Shown here: positions 34,496 to 42,483 of the stretch, one piece after another
How the letters are laid out: every line of letters starts with the position of its first letter
Position numbering within the stretch: the first letter of the stretch is position 1
From: CAZPGL01 sp964586175
GTDB lineage: Bacteria; Actinomycetota; Acidimicrobiia; Acidimicrobiales; MedAcidi-G1
DNA: 64,000 nt
Assembly: GCA_964586175.1 (NCBI GenBank)
Contig: CAZPGL010000002.1
Location: 1-64,000 of the forward strand
Direction: 5' to 3'
Notes under the pieces: generated by a model
Told to the model about the DNA's origin: nothing
The model's input: the letters and a program-made list of their open reading frames with translations, nothing else
Database searches by the model: none
Translations under genes and position numbers: made by a program

Positions 34496-35697
34496 TCCCA
34501 CTGGGTGGCGAACTCGAGCGCCTCGCCCCACGCCGTGCCGGCCTCGATGAGCCCCTTGCCCTGCATGACCTGGCGGGGCCGGTTCATGCCGAACACCGCC
34601 ATCAGCCGGTCGCCCCGTCCGTAGAAGGCGGCGAACCGCTGTTCTTCGACCGATCCGGCGACGATGCGGACCTCGTCGTCGGGCCCGGCCCGGCCAGCCA
34701 ACTGGATCTTGCGGTCGTACTGGTCGCTCCAGAACCACGGGACCGGCGCGAACGCCGAGGCGTCGGCGTCGTCGACCATCAGCCGGCGGGCCGCGTGCAC
34801 GCCCTGGTCAACGGCGTTGTCCCAGTGCTCGACCCGCATGACCTGTCCGAACCGCCGGTTCGGCCATCGGGCCACATCGCCGGCGGCCACCACATGGGGA
34901 GCGGCCAGGCACGTCTCGTCGCAAACCACCCCGTCGTCGACGGTGAGCCCGGAACCAGCCAGCCACTCGGCGTTGGGCACCACCCCGATGCCGACCACCA
35001 CCACGTCGGCCTCGACGACCGCGCCGTCGCTGAGCCGTACACCGGTGACGGCGTCGTCACCCAGGACCTCGTCGACCCCGACCCCGCAGCGCAGGTCGAC
35101 ACCATGGGCCAGGTGCACCGCCCCCACCGCACCGCCGACGACATCACCCAGGACGCGCCCCATCGGCACTGGCAGCGCCTCGACCATGGTGACCGGCACG
35201 TTCCATCCCACCGCCGTCGACGCCACCTCCGCACCGATGAACCCGGCCCCCACCACCACGACCCGCCGGGGCCCGGCAGCCAGAGCGCCCCGGATGGCCA
35301 GGGCGTCGTCGAGGGTGCGCAGCGTGTGGACGCCGGCCAGGCCCTCCGTGCCGGGAAGGGTCCGACAGCGGGCGCCGGTGGCGATCATGAGGCCGTCGTA
35401 GGGCTCCGGCACTCCATCCACCTCGACCGTCCGGGCGGCCACGTCGAGCCCGGTTGCCCTGGCCCCGAGGCGTAGATCCAGATCCAGATCGGCCAACTTG
35501 TCGGCCGGCGTGAGGGCGATGCGCTCAATGTCCCACGCACCGGCCAGCAACTGCTTGGACAGCGGGGGCCGGTCGTAGGGCGTGTGGGGCTCGTCACCGA
35601 TGAGGCTGATGGCGCCCTCGAACCCGTCGCGCCGCAGGGTCTCGGCGGCCCGCAGCCCGGCCAGCGAGGCACCGACGATGGTGACCGATGAACGCAT
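34492..35697 (-). CDS. FAD-dependent ferredoxin reductase
   Basis: 401 residues with FAD-binding GASLAGLRAAETLR at the N-terminus, NAD-binding VVVGAGFIGAEVAS near residue 150 and the closing HVVAAGDVARWPN. This matches rubredoxin/putidaredoxin-reductase-like enzymes passing electrons from NAD(P)H to small ferredoxins. The ferredoxin gene lies 30 nt upstream on the same strand, so the pair makes an electron-transfer chain, normally for a cytochrome P450 or a Rieske oxygenase, neither adjacent. Confidence 0.9.
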   Translation of the reverse strand: MRSSVTIVGASLAGLRAAETLRRDGFEGAISLIGDEPHTPYDRPPLSKQLLAGAWDIERIALTPADKLADLDLDLRLGARATGLDVAARTVEVDGVPEPYDGLMIATGARCRTLPGTEGLAGVHTLRTLDDALAIRGALAAGPRRVVVVGAGFIGAEVASTAVGWNVPVTMVEALPVPMGRVLGDVVGGAVGAVHLAHGVDLRCGVGVDEVLGDDAVTGVRLSDGAVVEADVVVVGIGVVPNAEWLAGSGLTVDDGVVCDETCLAAPHVVAAGDVARWPNRRFGQVMRVEHWDNAVDQGVHAARRLMVDDADASAFAPVPWFWSDQYDRKIQLAGRAGPDDEVRIVAGSVEEQRFAAFYGRGDRLMAVFGMNRPRQVMQGKGLIEAGTAWGEALEFATQWE

Positions 35698-35727
35698 GGG
35701 AGGGTCGCCGAAGCGCCGTTGGGCCGC

Positions 35728-35919
35728 TCAGCCCTCGATGGCGATGGCCTGCTTGGGGCAGCGCTGGACCGCCTCCTCCATGGCGGAGCGACGATCCTCG
35801 GCGGGGTTCTCCTCGAGCACGTAGAGGAAGTCGTCGTCACGCACCTCGAACACGTCGGGGGCGATCTGCATGCAGATGGCGTTGCTCTCGCAGAGGTCGA
35901 AATCGACGACGATGCGCAT
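35728..35919 (-). CDS. [3Fe-4S]-type ferredoxin
   Basis: 63 residues. Cysteines are arranged as DLCESNAICMQIAP (C-x5-C) and QRCPKQAI (C-P), the three-Cys pattern of actinobacterial P450-associated ferredoxins where the fourth ligand of an [4Fe-4S] cluster is lost. ATG 35919 (MRIVVDFDLC) is preceded by GGAGAGCC; the open frame extends 13 codons upstream without homology. It is upstream of the ferredoxin reductase in one transcript. No P450 gene is in the window. Confidence 0.88.
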   Translation of the reverse strand: MRIVVDFDLCESNAICMQIAPDVFEVRDDDFLYVLEENPAEDRRSAMEEAVQRCPKQAIAIEG

Positions 35920-35995
35920 GGGGCTCTCCAGGTTCACGACGGGCGGGTCGGCACGCATCGTAGGCGGCGGGGCACAGCCCGTACCGACCGGCCCC

Positions 35996-37183
35996 TCAGG
36001 ACGGCTTGTCGACCCCCACGATCCACATGGCGAAGTACTGGGCGCCGCCTCCGTAGGCGTGGCCGAAGGCCCGCCGCACCCCGTCGACCTGATGGTCGCC
36101 GGCCAGGCCGCGCACCTGAAGCGCGGCCTCGGCGAAACGGATCATCCCCGACGCCCCGATGGGGTTCGACGACAGCACCCCGCCCGAACAGTTCACCGGC
36201 AGATCACCACCGTCGAGCCGGGTCGCTCCCTCCTCGACGAGGCGCCACCCCTCGTCGCGGTCGGCGAACCCGAGGCTCTCGAGCCACATCGGCTCGTACC
36301 AGGAGAACGGCACGTACATCTCGACGGCGTCGATCTCGGCCCTCGGGTCGGCGATGCCGGCCTGGCGGTACACCTCGGCGGCGCAGGCCCGGCTGGCCGC
36401 CGGATTCACCTCGTCGCGGCCGGGGAAGTTGTTGGCCTCGGAACGCATGGCCGTGCCCTGCACCCACGCCACCGGTCGATCGGCGGCGTCGCCGGCGGCC
36501 TCGTCGCCCAGCACCATGGCGCACGCCCCGTCCGACGACGGACAGGTCTCCGAGAACCGGATGGGGTCCCACAGCATCGGGGCGTCGACGACCTGGTCGA
36601 AGGTCAGATCATGCTGGTGGAGGTGGGCGTAAGGGTTGCGCAGGGCGTGCTGGCGGTCCTTGAACGCCACCATGCACCCGATGAGCTCGGGGGCGCCCGA
36701 ACGGGCCATGTACTGGCGGATGATCGGTGAAAAGTAGCCGCCGGCGCCGGCGTTGATCGACACGGAGAACGGCTGGGGCAACGAGAGGGCCCACGTGGCG
36801 TTGGACTCCGACTGCTTCTCGAAGCCGAGGGTGAGCACCCGGCGGTGGATCCGGGCCTGGACCAGCGAGGTGGCCACCAGCGCCGTCGACCCCCCGACCG
36901 AACCCGCGGTGTGGACCCGCAGGACCGGCTTGCCGACGCAGCCCAGCGCCTCGGCCAGGTACAACTCGGGCATCATCAGCCCCTCGAAGAAGTCGGGGGC
37001 CTTGCCGATCACCACGGCGTCGATGTCGGTCCAGGCGCACTCGGCATCGGCCAGGGCACGGTCGGCGGCCTCCCGCACCAGCCCGGCGATCGACACGTCC
37101 CCCCGGGTGGACTGGTAGCGGGTCTGGCCCACCCCGAGCACCGCGGTGCGCTCCTTGCCGGCCGAGGCGCCCACGTCAGTCAC
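35996..37183 (-). CDS. Thiolase-like lipid-transfer protein (SCP-x/Ltp type)
   Basis: 395 residues of the thiolase superfamily branch used in steroid and branched-chain degradation. Signatures: HTAGSVGGSTALVA (where active thiolases place the nucleophilic Cys, here no Cys), VNCSGGVLSSNPIGASG and GHAYGGGAQYFAMWI. Ltp-type proteins of this branch cleave or retro-aldol steroid side-chain acyl-CoAs, usually with a DUF35 partner, which is encoded at 38224. It overlaps the companion thiolase-like gene by 8 bp. Confidence 0.86.
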   Translation of the reverse strand: MTDVGASAGKERTAVLGVGQTRYQSTRGDVSIAGLVREAADRALADAECAWTDIDAVVIGKAPDFFEGLMMPELYLAEALGCVGKPVLRVHTAGSVGGSTALVATSLVQARIHRRVLTLGFEKQSESNATWALSLPQPFSVSINAGAGGYFSPIIRQYMARSGAPELIGCMVAFKDRQHALRNPYAHLHQHDLTFDQVVDAPMLWDPIRFSETCPSSDGACAMVLGDEAAGDAADRPVAWVQGTAMRSEANNFPGRDEVNPAASRACAAEVYRQAGIADPRAEIDAVEMYVPFSWYEPMWLESLGFADRDEGWRLVEEGATRLDGGDLPVNCSGGVLSSNPIGASGMIRFAEAALQVRGLAGDHQVDGVRRAFGHAYGGGAQYFAMWIVGVDKPS

Positions 37184-38231
37184 CCTCCAGGACGCACAGC
37201 AGGTTCTGCTGCAGGCACGGACCGGAGGTGGCGTGGGCCAGGGCCCGGTCGGCGGTGCCGGCCCCGATCCGGTTGGCGGCCTCGGCGATGCGCACCAGAC
37301 CCGACGCCATCAGCACGTCGGCGGCCAGGGCGCCGCCCGACGGGTTGACGACCGTGTCGGGTTGGAGGCCCAACTCCCGTTCGAGGACGGCCTCCTGGCT
37401 GGTGTACGGACCGTGCAACTCGGCCACGTCCAGCCGGTCGGCGCCCACGCCCACCCGTTCGGCAGCCAGAGCCACGGACGGCGCTCGGGTGAGGTCGCGG
37501 ACCCCGAGCCCGTGGGCGTCGATGCGGTGGTCGATGCCCCGGATCCACGCCGGCCGGTCGCACAGGGTGCGGGCGCGGTCGCCGGCAGCCAGGATCACCG
37601 CACACCCACCGTCAGCCTCGGCAGCGATGTCTGAAGGACGCAACGGATCGGCCACGAACCCCTCGGCAAGCAGCTCGTCGACCCCGGCGTCCGCCGAGGA
37701 CCGCACGGCCTGCGGGTTGTCGACCGCGTTGCGTTGACTCCGAATGGCGATCTCGGCCAGCGCCGTCGGGCTGGTCAGGCCCCCATCGAGCAGCAGGCGG
37801 GCCTGGAGGGCGGCCACCGCGTGGGCGTCGGGCCACAGCGGGGTGACGAGGTACGGGTCGAGCTGGGTGGCCAGCACATCGCGGCGGGAACCCGGCGACG
37901 ACTTCCCATACGAGTAGACGAGCGCCGTGTCGACCTCGCCGGTCTGGATCTTCACCCAGGCTTCGTACAGGGCGAAGGCACCGTCCATCTCGACGTGGCT
38001 CTCAGCGATGGGCGGGACGGCACCGACGGCATCGAGGGTGTGCACGAACGAGAACGCCTGCCCGGCCAGGAAGTCACTGCTGCCCGAACACGTGAACCCG
38101 ATGTCGGCCTGGTCGAGGCCGGCGGCGTCCCGGACCGCGGTGATGAGCGGCACCAGAAGCTGGACCTCGGTGGTACCGGTGAGGGCTGGCACCTGGCGGT
38201 GGGCGGTGGCGACCACCGCGACGTCACGCAT
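37176..38231 (-). CDS. Thiolase-like lipid-transfer protein, second subunit
   Basis: 351 residues, same superfamily but divergent: DIGFTCSGSSDFLAGQAF, VEMDGAFALYEAWVKIQTG, and the C-terminal VNPSGGALAADVLMASGLVR. The HATSGPCLQQN end replaces the usual GHxxGG. It probably forms a heteromer with the 35996 product and the DUF35 protein. The ATG at 38231 overlaps the DUF35 gene by 8 bp. It may act on a steroid- or aryl-type acyl-CoA; specificity cannot be read from sequence. Confidence 0.84.
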   Translation of the reverse strand: MRDVAVVATAHRQVPALTGTTEVQLLVPLITAVRDAAGLDQADIGFTCSGSSDFLAGQAFSFVHTLDAVGAVPPIAESHVEMDGAFALYEAWVKIQTGEVDTALVYSYGKSSPGSRRDVLATQLDPYLVTPLWPDAHAVAALQARLLLDGGLTSPTALAEIAIRSQRNAVDNPQAVRSSADAGVDELLAEGFVADPLRPSDIAAEADGGCAVILAAGDRARTLCDRPAWIRGIDHRIDAHGLGVRDLTRAPSVALAAERVGVGADRLDVAELHGPYTSQEAVLERELGLQPDTVVNPSGGALAADVLMASGLVRIAEAANRIGAGTADRALAHATSGPCLQQNLLCVLEGD

Positions 38232-39201
38232 CGCCGTCCGCCCCCCACGCCCGGTTTCCGGCCCGGTCGGCCGGCACGTCGGGTTCTCCGGTGGGTACCC
38301 AGTAGAGGATGTTCTCGGCCGTGGCCTCGAGCTGGTCGTCGGGCTTCCACACGGCCCGGACCCGCATGCCGGTGCGCACCTCGTCGTGGGCGCACCCGGC
38401 GACGAGGCCGAGGAAGCCGACGTCGGCCCCGTCGAGGTGGATCCAGGCACTGACGTACGGCACCTCGAGGTCGGTGCGGCCCGGGATCGGCAGGTGGGTC
38501 ACGCAGAAGTTTCCGACGTGGCCGGTGTCGGCCAACTCAATGGCCTCGGTGGTGGCCACCCCGTGCCGGGTATCGACCCCCCGGGGCGGGATGAACACCG
38601 CCCCATCGACCGGGGAACGGTGGCCCAGGATGCGACGCTCGGCGTACCCCCGCAGATACTCCTGGGAGGCGTCGGAGGGCACGAAGTCGTAGGTCAGCCG
38701 AATGGGTGTCCGTACCGAGCGCACCGGCTCGTCACCGTGCGCGGTGACGGGTGCAGCGTCCGTCGCCCCATCGGCGGGGACGAAGCCGGCCAGGTCGGCG
38801 ATGTGCCCGACCCGGTCGTCGCGCCAGACGGCCTGCACCCGCATCCCGGTCGACATGGAGGCGGCCGAATCGACCAGCACCGCGTGGAGCATCGGGGTGT
38901 CGGCACCGTCTGGGCGCACCAGGGCCAGGGCGTGCGGGTCGTCCCACGGCGACTGGGGACGGGGCGGGTCCACCCACGTCCACGAGACCACGGTGCCGGC
39001 CTGGCCGACCTCGACGATCTCGTCGAGCGGCGCACCGGTCGCCGGATCGAACTCGACCGGCGGGCACGACACCGTGCCGTCGCTCCGCCGGACGCCGTAC
39101 AACCGGCCGTCACGGAGCCCGGTCAGGAACGCACCGATCACCGGACCAGTGGTCCGGGTGAAGGGGTACTCGAGCACCAGGTCGGTGCGCAGCAACGCCA
39201 C
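38224..39201 (-). CDS. DUF35 OB-fold acyl-CoA-associated protein with two OB units
   Basis: 325 residues composed of two DUF35-type OB-fold halves: the first with CPPVEFDPATGAPLDEIVEV and GTVVSWTWVDPP, the second with HVGNFCVTHLPIPGRTDLEVPY. DUF35 proteins normally are about 130-150 residues and partner with Ltp thiolases; here two copies are fused. The rubredoxin-like Zn ribbon is reduced (Cys pairs incomplete), so the first half may not bind zinc. GTG 39201 is the start. It is first of the three overlapping genes 38224-37176-35996. Confidence 0.82.
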   Translation of the reverse strand: MALLRTDLVLEYPFTRTTGPVIGAFLTGLRDGRLYGVRRSDGTVSCPPVEFDPATGAPLDEIVEVGQAGTVVSWTWVDPPRPQSPWDDPHALALVRPDGADTPMLHAVLVDSAASMSTGMRVQAVWRDDRVGHIADLAGFVPADGATDAAPVTAHGDEPVRSVRTPIRLTYDFVPSDASQEYLRGYAERRILGHRSPVDGAVFIPPRGVDTRHGVATTEAIELADTGHVGNFCVTHLPIPGRTDLEVPYVSAWIHLDGADVGFLGLVAGCAHDEVRTGMRVRAVWKPDDQLEATAENILYWVPTGEPDVPADRAGNRAWGADGDA

Positions 39202-39244
39202 GACGTCTACCTCCCCGGCACCCGTCGATCCCTGGCCGACCGGA

Positions 39245-40327
39245 TCAGAAATCGATGACCTGGCGGATGACGTCGGCGTCGCCCATGCACGCCATGGCGT
39301 CGTTGACCTCGTCGATGGCGATCCGCCGCGAGATCATGCCTTCCAGGTCGAGCCGTCCGGCCTTGTAGAGGCGGAGGAACCGGTTGAAGTCGGTGCGCAC
39401 GTCGGCGCCGCCGTACATCGACCCCACCAGGGTCTTCTCCGAGAAAAACATCTCGAAGGCGGACAACGAGAAGGTCTCCTCGGCCCGACCGACGCCCACG
39501 ATGCACGTGGTGCCGCCACGCCGGGTCAGGTCGAAGGCCTGCCGCATGGTGGACGGCATGCCGATGCACTCGAGGGCGAAGTCGAAGCCCTCGCCGCCGG
39601 TGACCTCGGCCGTGGCCGTCGGCAGGTCGTCGGGCACCACCCCGTGGGTGGCACCGAACGACTTGGCCCGGTCCAGCTTGCCCTCGTGCAGATCGACGGC
39701 GACGATCGCCGACGCCCCGGCGATACGGGCCCCCTGGATGGCGGCGACGCCGACGCCGCCGGCACCGATGATGACCACCGACGATCCCGGCGTGACCTTG
39801 GCCGTGTTGAGGGCGGCACCCACGCCGGTGGTGACCCCGCACCCCACGAGCGCCGCCACGTCCAACGGCACGTCGTCGTCGATCTTGATGGCCGCCATGC
39901 CGGGCACGATCGTCTCCTCGGCGAACGTGCCGCATCCGGTCATGGCGCCGATGACCGTGTCACCCTGCCGGAACTGGGGTGCGGCACTCATGGCGATCAG
40001 GCCGTTGATGCACAGGTTCGGCTGGCCGCGTCCGGTGCAGAAGGCGCAGGTTCCACAGGGCGGGGAGAAGGCGATGATGACGTGATCGCCGGGGGCCACG
40101 TGGGTGACCCCGGGGCCGACGTCGGTGACGACACCCGCCCCTTCGTGGCCGAGCACCGCCGGCGGCGGCTGGGGAATCGTGCCGTTCATGGCCGACAGGT
40201 CGCTGTGGCAGACGCCGCTGTGGGCGATCTTTACCTTGACGTCGCCGGGCGCCATGTCCCGCAGGGTGACGTCGTCGGCGACGACCAGTTCGTCGGTCGG
40301 GACCTGGGTCAGGATGGCAGCGAGCAT
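39245..40327 (-). CDS. Zinc-dependent alcohol dehydrogenase (MDR family)
   Basis: 360 residues. Catalytic zinc ligands are in HSGVCHSDLSA and LGHEGAGVV; the structural zinc lobe is PCGTCAFCTGRGQPNLC with four Cys. The coenzyme fold is VIIGAGGVGVAAIQGARIAG. The length and TRRGGTTCIVGVG closing resemble class III-like or NDMA-dependent dehydrogenases of actinobacteria. ATG 40327 (MLAAILTQVPTDELVV) is chosen; upstream frame is non-coding. It may oxidise a side-chain alcohol in the lipid degradation cluster downstream. Confidence 0.88.
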   Translation of the reverse strand: MLAAILTQVPTDELVVADDVTLRDMAPGDVKVKIAHSGVCHSDLSAMNGTIPQPPPAVLGHEGAGVVTDVGPGVTHVAPGDHVIIAFSPPCGTCAFCTGRGQPNLCINGLIAMSAAPQFRQGDTVIGAMTGCGTFAEETIVPGMAAIKIDDDVPLDVAALVGCGVTTGVGAALNTAKVTPGSSVVIIGAGGVGVAAIQGARIAGASAIVAVDLHEGKLDRAKSFGATHGVVPDDLPTATAEVTGGEGFDFALECIGMPSTMRQAFDLTRRGGTTCIVGVGRAEETFSLSAFEMFFSEKTLVGSMYGGADVRTDFNRFLRLYKAGRLDLEGMISRRIAIDEVNDAMACMGDADVIRQVIDF

Positions 40328-40414
40328 GGTTTCCTCCGCGTGGTGCGTGCTGGTTGAGGACCGTAGTTGCTCCCTCCCCGTGGCGAGAAGGCGGCGGGCT
40401 AGCGTGACCGGTCC

Positions 40415-41236
40415 ATGGAGTTGAAGACGACCAGCTGGGCGCTCACCGGCTCGACGGCTGTCATCACGCTGTCGCGGCCGGCCCGCCGCAACGCCTGGAC
40501 CGGCCGGATGCACACCGAGTACCGATGGCTGTTGGAGCGGGCCGAGCACGACCCGGCGGTCAAGGCCATCGTGGTGACCGGCGACCCCGACGGCCGGGCC
40601 TTCGGGGTGGGTGCCGACGCCGAGGCCCTCGACGGACACGTCGAGCGCGGCGGCTACGACGCCGGCCTACCTGATGACGTGCCGATGCCCGGCCACGGTG
40701 TGCACCCGGCCTTCGACGCCGACTTCGCCTACCACTTCGGCCTGACCAAACCGGTGGTGGCCGCCCTCAACGGGGCCACGGCAGGCGTCCACCTGGTGCT
40801 GGCCTGCTTCTGCGATCTGCGCTTCGCTGCCGCCGGGGCCAAGCTCACCACGGCCCACGGCAAGTTGGGCCTGCCGGCCGAGTACGGGCTGTCGTGGCTG
40901 CTTCCCCGGCTCATCGGCGTGACCCGGGCCAACGACCTGCTCCTGACCAGCCGGGTGGTCCTGGCCGAGGAGGCCGAGGCCATGGGCCTCGTGAACGGGG
41001 TCGCGCCCGCCGACCGGCTCATGGGCCATGTCATCGGATGGATCGACGAGTACCTCGGGCCGGTGGCCCGCAGCAGCCTGGCGGCCACCAAACGCCAGAT
41101 CTACTCCGACCTGCACGGTGACGCCGCCTCGTCGGTCGCCGAGTCCCTGACGTTGTTCGACCACCACATGGGTGGCGACGACTACACCGAGGGCGTGGCC
41201 GCACTCAACGAGAAGCGGCCGCCCCGGTTTCCCTGA
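40415..41236 (+). CDS. Enoyl-CoA hydratase/isomerase family protein
   Basis: 273 residues of the crotonase fold: SRPARRNAWTGRMH, oxyanion loop AFGVGADAEALDG, and LNGATAGVHLVLACFCDLRF. The acidic catalytic position is in LGLPAEYGLSWLLPRL (Glu). This combination is common in CoA hydratases of actinobacterial lipid pathways. TAGCGT lies 9 nt before the ATG. It is divergent from the alcohol dehydrogenase gene and probably acts in the same pathway. Confidence 0.88.
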   Translation: MELKTTSWALTGSTAVITLSRPARRNAWTGRMHTEYRWLLERAEHDPAVKAIVVTGDPDGRAFGVGADAEALDGHVERGGYDAGLPDDVPMPGHGVHPAFDADFAYHFGLTKPVVAALNGATAGVHLVLACFCDLRFAAAGAKLTTAHGKLGLPAEYGLSWLLPRLIGVTRANDLLLTSRVVLAEEAEAMGLVNGVAPADRLMGHVIGWIDEYLGPVARSSLAATKRQIYSDLHGDAASSVAESLTLFDHHMGGDDYTEGVAALNEKRPPRFP

Positions 41237-41249
41237 GCCGTCCCTCCGG

Positions 41250-41726
41250 TCAGAACAGCGGACCGTCGGCGACAACGACCCCGTCGTCGTCGGCCCACAG
41301 GAACATGCCGGGCCGCACCTCCACACCGCCAACGCTGACCGGCACGTCGCGGTCACCGGCTCCGGCCTTGACGCTCTTGCGGGGGCAGGTACCCCGGGCC
41401 CGGATCCCGACGGCCTGGTCCCGTAGTTCGACGGCGTCGCGGACACAACCGTCGACCACGATGCCGGCCCAGCCGTTGGCGACCGCCAGCTCACCCAGGT
41501 TGCCCCCCACCAGCGCACAACGGGTCGAACCGCCGCCGGCGACGAGGAGCACCCGGCCTTCGCCCGTCTCCTCCAGCGCCGCACGGACCAGCGTGTTGTC
41601 CTCGAATACCGACAAGGTCGTGACCGGTCCGGCGAACGCCGGGACCCCGCCGTAGGAGCCGAAACCGCCGCCGAGCACCTGCACGGCATCGCCGTGATCG
41701 TCGCACAGATCGGCGGTGGCCCACAT
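41250..41726 (-). CDS. RraA-family protein (aldolase / RNase E regulator-like)
   Basis: 158 residues with MWATADLCDDHGDAVQVL, GGGSTRCALVGGNLGELA and GWAGIVVDGCVRD, the RraA family signature. In E. coli RraA inhibits RNase E; in other bacteria the same fold is an HMG/CHA-type aldolase with the Arg and Asp of DGCVRD binding substrate and metal. Its ATG shares one base with the stop of the upstream ArsC-like selenoprotein gene, so the two are co-translated. Confidence 0.88.
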   Translation of the reverse strand: MWATADLCDDHGDAVQVLGGGFGSYGGVPAFAGPVTTLSVFEDNTLVRAALEETGEGRVLLVAGGGSTRCALVGGNLGELAVANGWAGIVVDGCVRDAVELRDQAVGIRARGTCPRKSVKAGAGDRDVPVSVGGVEVRPGMFLWADDDGVVVADGPLF

Positions 41727-42112
41727 CAGCCGTCGGCCCCCAGAAACTCGTACAACGCGTCCTTGGGTCGACCGACCCGGGCGGACAGCGGCCCGTCACC
41801 ACCCAGATCCCCCCGCACCAGCACCGGACGCTGCAGCAGGGCTTTGCGCCGGGCCAGCAGCTCGACCACGGCGTCGGCGTCGCCGACATAGTCGTCGGGA
41901 TCCAGCTCCAGCTTCTTGAACTGCGAGTCCTTGCGCACAAGGTCCTCGACCGGCCCGTCGAGGCCGGCGGCGATGCGGGACAGCAGGGCCGCGTCGGGCG
42001 GCTCCTTCATGTAGAGCACGACGTCGATCTGCACCCCCAGTTCCTCGGCGACCGCCAAGGCGTTCTTGGAAGCGTGTCAATGCGGGTTGTGGAAGACGGT
42101 GATGTCGGCCAT
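41726..42112 (-). CDS. ArsC/Spx-family selenoprotein (in-frame TGA at the catalytic position)
   Basis: Starting at ATG 42112 the frame gives MADITVFHNPH, then TGA (42079-42077), then HASKNALAVAEELGV and an ArsC-like domain (RPVLVRG and GRPKDALYEFLG near the end) to 41726: 128 residues with Sec at position 12. In arsenate-reductase-like proteins the equivalent motif is HNPxCSKSR, so the TGA replaces exactly the catalytic Cys. A hairpin with a GGUC loop begins 23 nt after the TGA (SECIS candidate). A TTG at 42058 could start a truncated form, but then the whole active site is lost. Substrate (arsenate or other thiol chemistry) is not determined. Confidence 0.82.
42044..42059 (-). promoter_or_regulatory. 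Candidate bacterial SECIS hairpin of the first ArsC-like selenoprotein gene
   Basis: On the minus strand CTTGGC-GGTC-GCCGAG forms a 6-bp stem with one U-G pair and a four-base apical loop beginning with G. The loop starts 23 nt after the in-frame TGA, inside the distance usually allowed for bacterial SECIS elements (about 16-37 nt), with a GU in the loop for SelB recognition. It lies within the coding sequence, as bacterial SECIS elements do. Confidence 0.65.
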
Positions 42113-42136
42113 CGGGGCCCCTCGTGGTCGGCGGGC

Positions 42137-42442
42137 TCAAGCCCGGTGTTCGATGTGGGCACGCAGGTGGGTGCCGGCGGGGTCGGTCCAGCCCTTGGAC
42201 CGGGCGTAGTCGACCATGGCCGTGAAGCCGGCCTCCCAGTCGTCGTCGGCCCGTACCCCGACCCAATGCCGGATCGCCCGCTCGGCGATCCAGAGGTAGC
42301 CGTTCTCGGCCCTGGTTCCTTCGCCCATGGTGGCGGCCAGACGGTCGGCGGCGCCGTCCCCGTCGGCTTCGACGTGGAACCCGGTGAACAGGTCGTAGTC
42401 GTCGACGGTCACGTCGCCGGCTGAACTCACCTTGATGATCAC
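42137..42442 (-). CDS. Hypothetical protein, 101 aa
   Basis: 101 residues, acidic, no signal or membrane segment. It has a beta-type beginning (MIIKVSSAGDVTVDDYDLFTG) and a helical middle with GYLWIAERAIRHWVGVRADD. The family is not recognised. It follows the crotonase gene by 41 nt and precedes the selenoprotein by 24 nt, all on the minus strand, so the set crotonase - this protein - ArsC-Sec - RraA may be one operon. Confidence 0.65.
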   Translation of the reverse strand: MIIKVSSAGDVTVDDYDLFTGFHVEADGDGAADRLAATMGEGTRAENGYLWIAERAIRHWVGVRADDDWEAGFTAMVDYARSKGWTDPAGTHLRAHIEHRA

Positions 42443-42483
42443 GCCGTCACGCCCTCTGGTCGCCCCACGTCGCCCGACGGTAT

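Noticed and set aside
42077..42079. TGA in the ArsC-like gene as an ordinary nonsense mutation (pseudogene)
   Set aside because: The stop is exactly at the catalytic Cys codon, the rest of the domain is intact, a hairpin follows at SECIS distance, and a second ArsC gene shows the same arrangement.
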